From positions 163,754,236 through 163,818,235 of the forward strand of contig NC_080539.1 in NCBI RefSeq assembly GCF_028640845.1: a stretch of DNA of 64,000 nucleotides, given 5' to 3'. How positions within the stretch are numbered: the first letter of the stretch is position 1; each line of letters starts with the position of its first letter. Shown here one piece after another: positions 38,460 to 50,782 of this stretch. The position numbers and the translations under genes were made by a program. The notes below the pieces were generated by a model. That model did not search any database, had not been told where the DNA came from, and saw only the letters and a program-made list of their open reading frames with translations. Origin of the DNA: Ahaetulla prasina. Its lineage: Eukaryota; Chordata; Lepidosauria; Squamata; Colubridae.

Positions 38460-39080
38460 TACATAATTAGGGAACTGGTTTAAAATTGCACATTTTGTTT
38501 TTCCTAATTATGTTTCGATCAGATGAGTTGTATTCCTGTAGGATCTCCACTAGAATGCACTCAAATATTTTTGTCATAAGCCATTTCTATAGAATATTTC
38601 TTTCAGCCCAAAACAAAAGAATTAACTGGATATCCCATTTGCAACAGGTCAATGTTTTTCCACGCAAAAGTGGAAATTAAGCTTTTTTTATTCATCTAAT
38701 TTTCTTGAAATGTTATTCTGATTTGCTTTAAATATTTTTATTATCAGAATATACATCAGTTGAAAATTTAATTGGTTTCTTATAGTTGATAGTGATTGTG
38801 TGGAGTATCTTTAGATATGTTAGGTATTTAAATGTTTAGCCTTGCTACCTTATTTTAATAATATTTTCCTGTTACATATATTAAGAAATTAGAATTGTAT
38901 TGATGCAATTATTGGAATATCTGTGAACTATTTCTCTCCTTTATGAAATGCTTAAAAGTTATTTCTCAGTCATGCTCAGTATTTCTGTACCACCACCATT
39001 AGAAAATGCTATAGGTAAAGTAAAAACAGCTGCATGTGAGTTGAAATACAATTTATGCTCCTAAAAACAAATTCTGCCTT
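38460..39080. other. AT-rich intronic sequence
   Basis: Nothing recognised. Confidence 0.45.
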
Positions 39081-39200
39081 CATTGTCGATCAGAAAAGTC
39101 GGCAGTTCAGCGATTCAAATCCCTAGTACAGATCTCCTGTGTGAGCAGGGGGTTGGACTAAATGACCTCCAAGGTCCCTTCCGTTACTGTTACTGTAAGT
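39081..39200 (+). mobile_element. SINE with CR1-like tail, head truncated
   Basis: 'gatcagaaaagtcggcagtt', 'cgattcaaatccctag', then 'agcagggggttggactaaat' and 'ctccaaggtcccttcc'. Same family as the minus-strand copy at 3136-3285. Confidence 0.75.
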
Positions 39201-39870
39201 AACTACATGGAAAATTAAGCCCAGTGTTCCTTGTTTTCTGTAGTTGCCTGAAATCTAGAGAGATTAAGAAATAATATCAGGTTTAATGTCATTGAGGCCT
39301 ATAGAATATTGGGCCACAAAATCTTTCAGGTGCTGTAGAGATAGATTTTTAAGTTTCTATCATTTTGGGTCTCTATTTTAAGTTTAATTTATCCCAGTAT
39401 TAGATAACAACATTAGATGAAATTATGTTTTAATTCCCACTGAAATTAGACTAATCGGTTGCTCTAAGGAATTATTTAATCAGCTGAATAATTTTAAGGA
39501 CATTGCTTAAAGCATTTTATAAAAACTATGAGGAAGTGCAATAGTTCACAGACAGTAGGCTTAGAAATTATTAATTAAACACTTGTATGAAATGCTAAAA
39601 TCAAACTGGTGGTTCCTTCAGATATGTTCAACTGTTTGTCTCTTTTGCCTTGATGAGCATCATCCTTAGCAACACAGTTCTTTTCCATTACATTAAATAT
39701 CTGTCCCAAATGAAGTTTACATTTGTGTTGTGAGAGTAACTCATTTTTCCAACAGAAAAACTAGAGACTAATTGTTAATATTTGATACACAGTATATTCC
39801 CAGTAACCCTGTAAGTCTCTCCTCCAAAAGACCCAGAAAACTCACATTTCATTTTACCAACCAAAAATAT
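39201..39870. other. AT-rich intronic sequence
   Basis: Nothing recognised. Confidence 0.45.
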
Positions 39871-40092
39871 CTCCGTGGTACAGTGGTTAGAGTGCAGTAC
39901 TGCAGGCTACTTCTGCTGCCTGCCAGCTGCCTGCAGTTTGGCAATTGAAATCTCACCAGGCTCATGGTTGACTCAGCCTTCCATCCTTCCATCCTCATGG
40001 GTAAAATGAGGACCCAAATTGTTGGAGGCAATATGCTGACTCTGTAAAGCACTGTAAAGCGATAGATAAGTCTAAGTGCTATTGCTATTGCT
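39871..40092 (+). mobile_element. Sauria-type SINE
   Basis: 'ctccgtggtacagtggttag', 'gcagtactgcaggctacttc', tail 'agtgctattgctattgct'. The block near 39970-39995 contains a small local repeat (ccttccatcc). Confidence 0.9.
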
Positions 40093-40195
40093 GGAAAGGA
40101 AAATGGACATATTGTGTGTATGTGTTGTTTGTATGGAAGAATTTTTGGATACAATATATAATCCTCTTCAAGAACCCTCTGAGTTGAGTGGTGTA

Positions 40196-40380
40196 CAGGT
40201 ACTCCTTGCTTACCAACTGCCTTGTTTAGCAATCATTTGAAGTTGCATGAGTGTAAAAAAAACAACAGCTTCGTGATCAGTCCTTCCCTTCACAACTGTT
40301 GTGGTGTCCCACAGTTATACTATCACCATTTGGGTGTTTCACAACCAGTGTACATTTACAACAGTTGGAGTGTCTTAGAA
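40196..40380. mobile_element. CAGGTAG-family MITE relic
   Basis: It starts CAGGTACTCCTTGCTTACC beside TA, then 'ttgtttagcaatcatttgaa'. The right end is degraded. Confidence 0.55.
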
Positions 40381-41162
40381 ACTCTTTTGCTAAATATTTT
40401 TGTTACTCATGTAACTGTAAAATTTTATCAATGTTTTTAACAGTTTGGGTAATTTTTTTAAATTTTATTAGCTGCCCTGAATATTCACTGATGTGGAAAG
40501 ATGGAGAATCTGTCAAATAAAGCCGTACAAATAAAGTAGAGCAGAAGTATTCCTTTGTACTTCTTTTTGTTTTCAGTTGCTCCATCCAGTAGGTTTCAGC
40601 TGTATTCAGCTACATGGGATCCTCTCTCTGGTGGGAATAGCTTTGTCTGTTGAATAGAAATGGGGCAGGTAGGAAAGTTTGCTTGCCTTTTTTTTAAATA
40701 AAAAATTATCTAAATTCACGTATCTTTGCATAAATGGGAAGGAAAGCACTGTGGGAGACAGCTAGACCCAATGTTTGTTTAATGCATGTAAACTATCTAT
40801 TGTAAATAATAATAAATGTATATAGAGAGGGCATAAAAAGAGGAATACAGGTGGCTCTCCAGAGCTTTGCAGACAGGATCAGCGATTAGAACCTCTTTGC
40901 TTCTTACCTATTTCAGCAACTGAAATAATTTAAATGTACTTCTTAAAAATTCCTTGTTAAACAGACCCTCCAGTATCCATGTTACCTGCAAACCAATCCT
41001 ATATGCGTATTGCCATTTTAAATTCCAACATTTCTATCACAAACAAATTTTATTTGATTCCTCATATCTTGAAGCACAACAAGCTGGCTACATTCACATT
41101 TCTGACCCAATGAATTGCAGGATCTTGCTATATTATTAGCTCACCATATTTTCTTTTTGGTA

Positions 41163-41214
<52 letters not shown>

Positions 41215-42029
41215 ATAAAATCTCCAGAGGTGGGGATTAATTTAAATAACTGAAACTGTGATGTAGCTAGTTGACAAGCTGCCAACAAAAGAGCGGTTCA
41301 GTTGAATGCTTTGTTAGCTTCTGGAATAAGAAGCAAAGGTAGCACTAGGGAGAGATTGCCCCTGAGCATCCTCTCTGGTCCTGCCAAATCTCTGAGGAGT
41401 TCTGGATGATCAAGAGGGTAAAGAGATGCCTGGGGCATTGTTGGTGGAGGATAAGAAGCATGCATGATTAGATATGACCATGAGCTCAAATTGAAGCCAA
41501 CTTTGTGGCAGTAAAGCAAAATTACTTCTTTGCTTTATTGCAGCTGAGGAATGCCAACCAACTGCACCATTTAGAGCTGAATTCCCCATTTGGAAGAGGT
41601 AGTCTGGATGGCAAGTTGTGATTAACTGGCTGATCCTTTTATGGATCAAATTGCTTGCTTTTATGGATCCACTTTGGCAGCTGGATAGACAAGGTCCACT
41701 GAGATGTCAGAGGTAGCATCCTGTGATGTTTTTGATCCTGTGCATCCAGAAGAAGTAGACAAGGTTTTTAACTTTGCCACTTGTGGACCTGACCTTTGTC
41801 CTCTTGGCTGGTTAAAATGTCAGGAAGGAAATCTGATGCTTCATACAAGTTACTGTCCGCACCGCAACACTTGAGGAGGGAGTAGGAATAATCAGAAGGA
41901 TTATTCCATGAAGGAGATGCCTGTTTATCTTCTTATCAGATTCATTGCTGTTGGTTGAAGAAACCGTGGTGGGGCATCACTTGCGAACAACTCTAAAAGA
42001 TTATATGCAGACGTGTGGCAGTGTATATG
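40381..42029. other. intronic sequence with a (TG)n microsatellite
   Basis: (GT)n at 41166-41211. Short frames at 41298-41649 show no recognised domain. Confidence 0.45.
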
Positions 42030-43420
42030 GAATGAAATATACATGGGCATAGAATAGAAATTCTGTCGGTCATCCTCATGAATGACCTCTGGCAGAATTC
42101 GGGTGGAGACTTGTTTGCTATGGGTATATTACTTGGAACCCTGACAACAGCCATCCTCATCCATCTCTTGGCAGCTCTTGGGCTGTTTATGAAGGTTGGG
42201 AGACACGATATTATAGTGGTTCTACTCCTTCCTAAATGGGCAAATCCAGTCAGTAATTATAGGGGCAAGAGATCAAAGCAGTGCATTATAGGAGAAACCA
42301 ACATTTAGTCTTCTACCATGTCCTGTTCAACATCTTTACAAAGGTGCTGAAAGAGCCCATCTGCTCTGCTAATGATATCCTATTATGTATAGGTAGACCT
42401 TGGTTAACAATCATAACTGAGTATAGGAAATCTGTCATTAAGCAATACAGTCATAAAATAAAATGAAAAATCCTATAGTCGCTCTGACTTACAACAGCAA
42501 TTCTGGTTGCAGTCATTAAGCGAATCACACATGGTCATTATGCACAACATCATATGTCTGGGCCTTCAATTTTCTGGCAGGGAAGGCTGTTTGTTGGAAG
42601 CTGGCAGGGAAGGCTGCAAATGCCAATCACATGACTTGCAGGACGCTGCAACCTTCGTAATTGTGCACCAGTTGACAAGCTGGTATAAATCATAAATCAT
42701 GTGACCTCAGGGATGTTATGGTGACCCCAGCTTTGAGGACTGGCCATAGGTTTGCTCATTCAGTGCCATTCTAACTTCAGTTCAAACCATTTCCTTAACT
42801 GAGGGCTACCTGTGTTTCTTATTTGAATCTAATGAAAGATGTAGTATTATCCTAACCGTTAATTTGAAGACTGTCATTGTCTGGATGGATAGAAAATTGC
42901 TCAGAGAACTCAAGTTAGATGGAGTTGTCATTGACCCTCTTAAAACCCCTCTCTCCCTGTACTGTAATTCACTTTACAAGAGGCTGCCCTTCAGACTTCA
43001 ACTGATGCAAAATACAGAGGTCCTTGCATTTATTGAACAATCTCTAATGCCATACAACACTGCTGCTGTGGGAACAGTATTGGCTATTGGCCATAACGCT
43101 CTGTAAATCTTAAAGCCTGAAAGTTTACAAGACTAGCTATCTCAGAAACATTCTGCTGTCCCAGTCCCAAAAAAAGAGAATATTAGTTGAAGACTCATTT
43201 GTCAATATGTATGATAAGAAAAGATCAAAAGTGACATCCCTGTCTGGGATATTTTCTCCTTTGGAAAACCTTGCTCCTAAGGGTGGCTCCCAATTTCACA
43301 CCTCTTCTGGCAACTTACAAAAACTTGGCTTTTCCAAAATGCCTTTGGAATCTGAGTGCTGCAATATGTGATTTTTATTATGTGTTAGGTTTTTATTGTA
43401 TTCTACTTTTATTCTCTCCA
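42030..43420 (+). mobile_element. probable ancient L2 fragment, interrupted by a MITE
   Basis: Degraded peptides keep the L2 order: 'FYHVLFNIFTKVLKE' (L2: [11 protein letters not shown]), 'VWMDRKLLRELKL' ([11 protein letters not shown]), 'LYCNSLYKRLP' ([11 protein letters not shown]), 'LQLMQNTEVLAF' ([11 protein letters not shown]). The MITE at 42391-42812 splits it. Similarity is weak but ordered. Confidence 0.5.
42391..42812. mobile_element. CAGGTAG-family MITE, diverged
   Basis: It starts 'aggtagaccttggttaacaa' and ends 'aactgagggctacctg', with internal 'aatcacatgacttgcaggac' and 'aatcatgtgacctcaggg'. Confidence 0.65.
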
Positions 43421-43734
43421 CATACTCTACCACCCAACAACACCCTGCTGTTCTGCCTCATCTTGGCAGGGGAGAGAGTCTGGATGAGCAGAGAATGCTG
43501 GGAATGTTTACCAAAAGTGTATAACTTCGGTAGGGTCACCCAAGCTGTGAAAGTCATTCCAGTTGCCCAGTTAAAGCAAGCAGCCAACTGTATTGGACAG
43601 AAGCAATATAGGAAAATATTGGAGACAGATACTGACGTTGATATGTAGGAAAAGAAAATCTGATGCTGCAAAGACAAAATTACATGGAACACGGCATGTA
43701 AGAAGCATAAACACGAGAAAGTTCACCACAGTGA

Positions 43735-43945
43735 CAGATTTAACAGAATAACAGACAAGGAGCCTTGGAGGTCTTCTAGGGCAACCCCCTGATCAAGCAG
43801 GAGACCCTGTATGATTTCAGACAAATGACTGTCCAATCTCTTCTTAAAAACCTCCAGTGATAGAGCATCCATAACTTCTGAAGGCAAGGCAATTAATCCA
43901 CTGATTAATTGTTCCAAATGTCAAGACATTTCTCCTATAAGATAA
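43735..43945 (-). mobile_element. CR1 LINE 3' end
   Basis: 'gagccttggaggtcttctag', 'gagcatccataacttctgaa' and 'attgttccaaatgtcaag' parallel the end of the 12.3-kb CR1. The minus strand reads 'LEVFKKRLDSHLSE', the CR1 C-terminus (there '[16 protein letters not shown]'). Confidence 0.8.
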
Positions 43946-44263
43946 ATATAAATGTTATTTTATTCCATTTCAGTGATACCCAACCCAACTCCAACACTTT
44001 GAGCAGATTATAAAAATAAAGAGCAACATAAACAACAAAATACAATAAATTAGACTTAAAAAAATTAGATTAATAGCTACAAAGTAATGGCAAGAGGACC
44101 AGACAACATCACAAAGTATAAAGCATCACAAACAAGGGAGTTTCATCTTACCCCAGTGTCTTACCCCAGGTTTTCAAGGCCTTCTACCATTAGAATAAAA
44201 CCATATGGGTCTTGGGGGAGAGGGCTCATTCCAGAGGGCATACCACATTATACAGAAGGTGGA
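43946..44263. other. AT-rich intronic sequence
   Basis: 'tgatacccaacccaactcc' and the A-rich run after it may be more LINE debris. Nothing definite. Confidence 0.35.
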
Positions 44264-44515
44264 GGAGGAACCTGATGGCACAGTGGTTAAGGTGCAGTAT
44301 TGCAGGCAAACTCTGCTCGCACCCTAGAGTTCAATCCTGGCGGGCCTCAAGTTTGACTCAGCCTTCCATCCTTCCAAGATCACTAAATTAGGACCCAGAT
44401 TGTTGGGGGCAATATGTAAATAATGTAAATACTGCTTAACATTGTAAACTGCCCAGAGAATTCTATAAAGCACTATGCGGCGGTTTATAAGCCTAAATGC
44501 TATTGCTATTGCTAA
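44264..44515 (+). mobile_element. Sauria-type SINE, diverged
   Basis: 'gatggcacagtggttaaggt', 'gactcagccttccatccttc', 'aggacccagattgttggggg', tail 'taaatgctattgctattgct'. It has a short extra segment near 44415-44450. Confidence 0.85.
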
Positions 44516-44649
44516 AATGCATTTCCTAGGTACTGAAAGTCGAGGGGATTAATCAAGGGGAGCAAAGAGCATGCCTGCCCTAACAGTTTGTACCAGTCAG
44601 GCATAAATCACTGGAAACGAATGATCCCTCAAACAATTGGCTGATGCTT

Positions 44650-45268
44650 ATAGACCAATTCTCGAATACAGCTCGAACCCACACCTCATTTTGGACATTA
44701 ATACAATTGAGCATGTCCAGAAATATTTCACAAGAAGAGTTCTCCACTCCTCTGTTCACCACAAAATACCTTATGCCACCAGATTTGAAATCCTGGGTTT
44801 AGAAAATTTAGAACTCCATCGCCTTTGGCATGACCTGAGTATAAGTCATAAAATCATCTGCTACAATGTCCTTCCTGTCAAAGACTACTTCAGCTTCAGT
44901 CGCAACAATACACGAGCAAACAATAGATTTAAACTTAATGTGAACCGCTCCAATCTTGATTGTAGAAAATATGACTTCAGTAATAGAGTTGTTAATGCCT
45001 GGAATGCACTACTGACTCTGTGGTCTCTTCCCAAAATCCCCAAAGCTTTAACCAAAGACTGTCTACTACTGACCTCACCCCATTCCTAAGAGATCTGTAA
45101 GGGACACGCATAAGAGCACAAGCGTGCCTACCGTTCCTGTCCTAATGTTCCCTTTGACTGTATCCACTTCGTATGGTTATTTCATGCTTATACTTACATA
45201 TACTGTTGTGTTTGACAAACAAACAAACAAGCAAACAAATAAATAAATAAATAATAAAGATGAAATGA
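44650..45268 (+). mobile_element. CR1/Rex-group LINE 3' end
   Basis: Nearly uninterrupted C-terminus of the same ORF as in 16989-18783: 'RPILEYSS', 'INTIEHVQKYFTRRVLHSS', 'YATRFEILGLENLELHRL', 'YNVLPVKDYFSFSRNNTRAN', 'LLTSPHS'. The 3' UTR ends in (AAAT)n at 45237-45258. It is 5'-truncated. Confidence 0.88.
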
Positions 45269-45414
45269 AATAAATACATGTTGACATCTTAGGCATCATT
45301 AAACTGAAATGTACTGGAATTAGGCACTTGAAGTCAGAAGACCACACTGTTTGCTACTCAGAACATGACAAAAACAACCTGTTGCTTTCATAGTCAAGAA
45401 ATACTATATATAGC

Positions 45415-45795
45415 CATGATGGTGAACCTATGGCACGCATGCCAGAGGGGGCATGCAGAGCCCTCTCTGCTGGCATGCGTGCCGTCGCCCCAGGTCAGAT
45501 CTCTGTGGCGTTTTTCGTGAGCTTCTGTTTCCCTGCAAACAGTGAACAGAAGCTCACAAAAGAAAAAGATCTTACTGCGCTGCCTGTGTTGGGATCTCCT
45601 GCTGACCTTCGGCTCTCTGCTGCGCATCCGTGCATGCCTGTGCATGTCCCTGTATGTCACGCATGTGTGTGCATGTCCACACATGCGTGCATATGTCCAT
45701 GCATGCACACACATGTGTGTGCACGCCTTTTAGTTTGGCCATGTACACACGTGCAGTTTGGGCACTCGGTGTCTAAAATGTTCACCTTCACTGAT
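45415..45795. mobile_element. hAT-type MITE (GTGAACCTATGGCAC family)
   Basis: Left 'catgatggtgaacctatggc', right 'tgttcaccttcactg'. The interior has CA/TG-alternating sequence at 45650-45730 that could favour Z-DNA. The flanks atatatag and atataaaa agree only partly, so the target duplication is doubtful. Confidence 0.65.
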
Positions 45796-46160
45796 ATAAA
45801 AGCAAGAACAGTTCTTGGCTTCAGTGCAGATCAGTGACCAAATTATATCAATTAATTGTCCCAGACAGCCCTTTCATATGATAATTAGCATTTTATGCTC
45901 CAGGCATTAATACAGAAGATATTTTGTAAGAAATTTTGTGATCAAGTACAATTTGAAATTGACCTACATTGTCTTGTGTCACTTTTTGCCTTTTTATATC
46001 ATTTTGAATCCTTTGTGATAGAGCATTTCATGCATTCGATCCATCATTTAACAGAATTAAAATTGCTATATAGCTGTGGAGAGGAAATATATCATAGACT
46101 AGCACTCAGACATGGCCTTCATATACCTACAAAGACCAGAATCATGTGGGTCATGTTATT
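45796..46160. other. AT-rich intronic sequence
   Basis: Nothing recognised. Confidence 0.4.
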
Positions 46161-46240
46161 CCCTATTCCAGTGATGGCTAATGTTTTCCGGACCAAGTGC
46201 CTAAACCACATGCCATAGGTTCGCCATCACAGCCCTATTC
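46161..46240. mobile_element. 64-bp minimal hAT-type MITE with 8-bp TSD
   Basis: Element 46169-46232: CAGTGATGGCTAATG ... GGTTCGCCATCACAG, flanked by perfect ccctattc (46161-46168, 46233-46240). It is almost only the two termini of the family seen at 57479-57896. Confidence 0.9.
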
Positions 46241-46500
46241 TATGACATTCTATGCAAACAAAGTTGGACTTTAAAGGAGCAGGGTAAAAAAGAAAGACTG
46301 TTAACAATGCTGGACTTTTATATTGGAGAAGACAATGGAAAATATGCTGGACAACCAGGATACCAATAGGTTATTGAATGAATCTCACTTGAGGCACAAA
46401 TGACCAGGCTCAGATTATATCCAACTTCAGATACATTAGCCAAAGAGTCCCTGGAAGAGGCTGTAATACTGGGAAAGCTAGAAGGAAAGAACTTAGAATA
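46241..46500. other. intronic sequence, nothing recognised
   Basis: No feature. Confidence 0.4.
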
Positions 46501-46606
46501 ACTTTATTGTCACTTTGAATGTACACTAATCGCCATACATTAAAATGAAATTTCATTACATACAGCTCTCAAAGGGTGTCCCCCTTATTCTCAAAGAGAG
46601 GAAGGT
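46501..46606 (-). mobile_element. probable LINE 3' tip, family not determined
   Basis: 'aactttattgtcactttgaa' and 'catacattaaaatgaaattt' look like the end of a squamate LINE read backwards. No coding part. Confidence 0.4.
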
Positions 46607-47775
46607 TAGTTTAGTTTAGTTTAGTTTATTCAAATTTGTATACCGCCCTATCTCCCTAGGGACTCAGGGCGGTTCACAGGCAGATAAAATACATATAAAT
46701 ACAAGATAAAATGTACGTTAAAAAACTTATTAAATATAGCCCGATAATTAAAACAATATGTATAATAAAACCCATTTAAAATCTAAATTTAAAAGACCTA
46801 GTCCAGCCCTGCGCAGACAAATAGATGTGTTTTAAGCTCGCGGCGGAAGGTTCGGAGGTCCGGGAGTTGACGAAGTCCTGGGGGGAGTTCGTTCCAGAGG
46901 GTGGGGGCCCCCACAGAGAAGGCCCTTCCCCTGGGTGTCGCCAGACGGCACTGCCTAGCCGACGGCACCCTGAGGAGTCCCTCTCTGTGAGAGCGCACGG
47001 GTCGGTGAGAGGTATTTGTTAGCAGCAGGCGGTCCCGTAGATAACCCGGCCCAATGCCATGGAGCACTTTAAAGATAGTTACCAGCACCTTGAAGCGCAC
47101 CCAGCAAGCCACAGGCAGCCAGTGCAGTCTGCGCAGGAGAGGTGTCACGTGGGTGCCACGAGGGGCTCCCTCTATCACCCGCGCAGCCGCATTCTGAACT
47201 AACTGCAGCCTCCGGATGCCCTTCAAGGGGAGCCCCATGTAGAGAGCATTGCAGTAATCCAGACGAGACGTCACGAGGGCGTGAGTGACCATGCATAGGG
47301 CATCCCGGTCTAGAAAGGGGCGCAACTGGCGAACCAGGCGAACCTGGTAAAGAGCTCTCCTGGAGACGGCCGTCACATGATCTTCCAAAGACAGCCGTTC
47401 ATCCAGGAGGACGCCCAGGTTGCGCACCCTCTCCATCGGGGCCAATGACTGGCCCCCGACAGTCAGCCGAGGACTCAGCTGACTGTACCGGGATGCCGGC
47501 ATCCACAGCCACTCTGTCTTGGAGGGATTGAGCTTGAGCCTGTTTCTCCCCATCCAGACCCGTACGGCTTCCAGGCACCGGGACAGCACTTCGATGGCTT
47601 CGTTGGGGTGGCCCGGTGTGGAAAAATACAGCTGAGTATCATCAGTGTAAAGCTGATACCTCACACCGAAGCCACTGATGATCTCACCCAGCGGCTTCAT
47701 ATAGATGTTGAACAGGAGGGGCAAGAGAATCGACCCCTGCGGGACCCCACAAGTGAGGCGACACAGGTGACAACG
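46607..47775 (-). mobile_element. L2 LINE, 5'-truncated, long open RT fragment
   Basis: The minus strand from about 47770 is open for more than 300 codons down to 46798: '[20 protein letters not shown]', '[12 protein letters not shown]' (active-site motif, TDD in place of the usual ADD), '[16 protein letters not shown]', '[11 protein letters not shown]', '[20 protein letters not shown]', '[14 protein letters not shown]', '[17 protein letters not shown]'. The 3' end has 'gtataccgccctatctccct' and a (TTTAG)n tip at 46607-46627. No frameshift is visible, so this copy is fairly young. The endonuclease and N-terminal RT are missing, so it is inactive. Confidence 0.92.
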
Positions 47776-47869
47776 AGCAGCAAGTTGAATGGACCCATTG
47801 TGGCAAAGGAGACTTGAAAGAATAGATAAATAGTAAATAATAAATAGTAGATAGATCATCTTGAAGTAT

Positions 47870-47915
47870 ATCTATGCGGTGGGTAGGAGTCGAAAACAAC
47901 TTGATGGCACACATA
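47870..47915 (+). mobile_element. tiny RTE-like 3' tip
   Basis: 'ggtaggagtcgaaaacaact' and 'tgatggcac' resemble the widespread RTE-type end 'gagtcg.aa.cgactcgatggcac'. Too short to classify further. Confidence 0.4.
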
Positions 47916-47937
47916 GGCTATGGAGTGATTGGTTTAT

Positions 47938-48740
47938 ATTTATATTTATTTATTTATTTATTTATTTATTTTGTCACCCAGTATATATAAGCGTAAGTAT
48001 GAGATACACAGTATATATAAGCGTAAACATGAAATAACTATACAATATATAAGCATATATATAAGTATGAGTATGTAATAACTATATTAATTGGATATAA
48101 TGAAAGAAAACAATAGGACAGGAATGGTAGGCACTCTTATGCTCCTATGCACGCCCCTTACAGACCTCTTAGGAATGGGGTGAGGTCAATGGTAGACAGT
48201 TTTTGGTTGAAGCTGTGGGGATTTGGGGAAGAGACCACAGAGTCAGGTAGTGTATCCAAGCATTAACAACTCTGTTAGTGAACTCGTATTTTCTGCAATC
48301 AAGATTGGAGCGGTTAACATTAAGCTTAAATCTATTGTGTGCTCATGTATTGTTGCAATTGAAGCTGAAGTAGTCTTCGACAGGAAGGACATTGTAATAG
48401 ATGATTCTATGAGTTAAACTCAAGTCATGCCGAAGACGGCATAGTTCTAAATTTTCTAAACCCAGGATTTCAAGTCTGGTGGCATAAGGTATTTTGTTGT
48501 ATTCAGAGGAGTGGAGAACTCTTCTTGTAAAATATTTCTGGACATGTTCAATTGTATTGATGTCAGAGATGTGGTATGGGTTCCAGACAGTTGAGCTGTA
48601 TTCAAGAATTGGTCTAACAAATGTTTTATATGCTCTGGTTAGTAGTGTAGTGTTTTTGGAGAAGAAACTACGCAAGATTAGGTTTACAACTCTTAGAGCT
48701 TTTTTTGCGATGTAGTTGCAGTGGGCTTTGGCACTTAGAT
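47938..48740 (-). mobile_element. CR1/Rex-group LINE 3' part
   Basis: The minus strand reads 'MRSFFSKNTTLLTRAYKTFV', 'RPILEYSSTVWNPYHISDIN', 'FTRRVLHSSEYNKIPYATRL', 'YYNVLPVEDYFSFNCNNT', the C-terminus of the 17-kb family. The 3' end carries (TTTA)n at 47944-47973. It is flanked on the 5' side by a small tandem repeat. Confidence 0.88.
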
Positions 48741-48793
48741 CTAAATGAATTGACTAGATCTAAATGAATTGACTATCTAAATGAATTGACTAG
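48741..48793. repeat. three-copy tandem repeat
   Basis: 'ctaaatgaattgacta' occurs at 48741, 48760 and 48777 with spacers 'gat' and 't', exactly at the truncated 5' edge of the LINE above. Confidence 0.9.
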
Positions 48794-48894
48794 TGTAAAA
48801 GATCAATGCCAAGGTCTTGTTTCTGTAAATCTTCGGTGTCCTGAGAAGGGTATCAAAAATGTATGTGTATTCTTGTGAGCACTAAATTTTTAGC

Positions 48895-49431
48895 TATCCT
48901 ATTTTTCAGAGTATAAGACACACCTTCCCCCTCCCAAAAGAGGCTTAAAATTTGTCTTATATAAATGTATACTCTTATACTCCAAATGTAGTTTTTTCGA
49001 AGCTTTTTTTCAGCCCTAACGAGGCGCTAAAGAAGTGCTGGCGAGTGAAGCTATCTTCCCAGCTTTGCCTGCTCCCTCGGCTCTCCGCTGTGCTTTAATG
49101 AGGCACTAGCTTTGCTTGCTGCCTCCGACTCTCAGCTGTTCTTTAGAAGCTTTTTTCCAGCCTGAACTAGGCGCTAGAGAGTGAAGTGATCTCTCCCCCC
49201 CCTTTGCCTGCTTTTCTTACCGCTGCTTCCTCTCAGCTGTGCCTTAAAAGCTGTTTTTTAATCCCCAAGCAGGGGATAAAAAACCAGCAAATTAATGTGC
49301 TGAAGCTGACCAGACTAAGGACGCTAACCAGATGAACACCTGGTAGGCAGATTTTTTTTCCTATTTTCGTCCCCCAAAAGCTAAGCTGCTTCTTGTACTC
49401 CAGTGCGTCTTATACTCCAAAAAATATGGTA
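48895..49431. mobile_element. TA-flanked MITE (GAGTATAAGAC termini)
   Basis: Element 48897-49429: left 'tcctatttttcagagtataa', right 'ttatactccaaaaaatatgg', with TA on both sides. Interior contains diverged tandem units ('gcttttttccagcc' at about 49002 and 49148), each followed by 'aggcgcta'. Confidence 0.75.
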
Positions 49432-50782
49432 CTTATCCTGTACTTAAGTTCTGATTTTGCAATGATTTCCTCTTGCAACATCCTTTGTTTCCTATTGCTT
49501 AGTGATTGATTATATGCCTTCAAGTCAGTGCTGCTTCTTAGCAACCAAAGAGAAAAATTTTCTCCAGGAGATGTCCCAATCTGGTCTTTCTGATTGTCCA
49601 ACAGTGCCTCTTGCTTAGTATTTTTGCTTGTTCTTGCTTCATATCAGAAGTCATTCATGCAAGCAGAATTATATTTCAGGTCATATCTCAGGAATACCCT
49701 TATGTAGAAAAAGAAAATAATTTAGTACATCAAAGGCAACATTAGGAATTTTTAAAAAAACAGTTGTTTACATAGACCATCCTCTTGTGATTTATAATTA
49801 GTCTTGAGAGGATACATTTTTTAAAAGGAAAAAATAATAATATTGTTCCTCTTCAGTAATTAAATGGTAGCCTTTTATTCTTCTTGGGGAAGGAAAAGAA
49901 ATATAGTTCAACTGCTGTTGCTTTTTCTAAATAAGTAATTATAAAAGACACATCACATATGAGAGCAACGATAGCCATGAAGCTAATTTCTTCCATCTAT
50001 CAAGATAGTAATTTATGCTAAGCATCCTTAGACTATGAGCTTGTTTTGGGGACATTATCCCTCCTCCCCCACACATACAAAAGTTGGAAATTACTTCCAA
50101 AGTTAGTGTACTGATGGGGCACATTCTTGGTTTCTCCATATTTAAACCTTATTTTATTAATTCACATTGGGCCCATTGCGGCCCATCCATGCCTTCTCTA
50201 ATAGTAGCAGCTGAAAAAGATAAGCAAGGGCACACATAATCCATATGTTTATGGCAATGTATTCTGTATCTCCTGATGAGCTTGCCCAGTTGTTTCAGGT
50301 AAATTTTCAATAACATAAGGGACAAACTCTGAGGAATGCTATAGTCTAATATCATGGGGCTGAATGTGATTCTGCCAGCTTTATCTTTTGTAACGAATCT
50401 CTGAGGAAGGATTGGGGAGGTATCTTAATATATTCTAACCCTTTTTCTGCCAGGCATCCCAGAAGGATATCATATTTGAGGCATCACACTACTGAGAAGT
50501 TAATTGGAACTTTTAACGGGTTTTATTATTGGAAGCAACAATTTAAATACACTACATGTCTTTTAAAATGGTGGTATGAGGAAAGCTCAATAAGAGGTGG
50601 AAAGTTTGGCAGCAAGAATTTCCAAAGCTGAAGTTGAAAGGTTCATATAAAAGAGAGATTAGGAACCTCTAGTTTTTCAGATATTGCTGAACTACAATTC
50701 CCAGCAGCCCGAAGTCAACATGCTGAAGAATGCTGGGAGCAGTAGTTCAGCCACTTCTAAGAGGGTCACACTGATACAAAAG
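49432..50782. other. intronic sequence with an RTE-like relic
   Basis: 'gattgattatatgccttcaa' with 'gtcagtgctgcttcttagca' (about 49503-49545) resembles the 5'-side of the repeat at 52062-52270. 'ctacaattcccagcagcccg' (50690-50709) is typical of small inverted repeats. The rest is not recognised. Confidence 0.4.

Noticed and set aside
45650..45735. A separate functional Z-DNA element
   Set aside because: The CA/TG alternation is part of the MITE interior and too irregular to claim more than potential.
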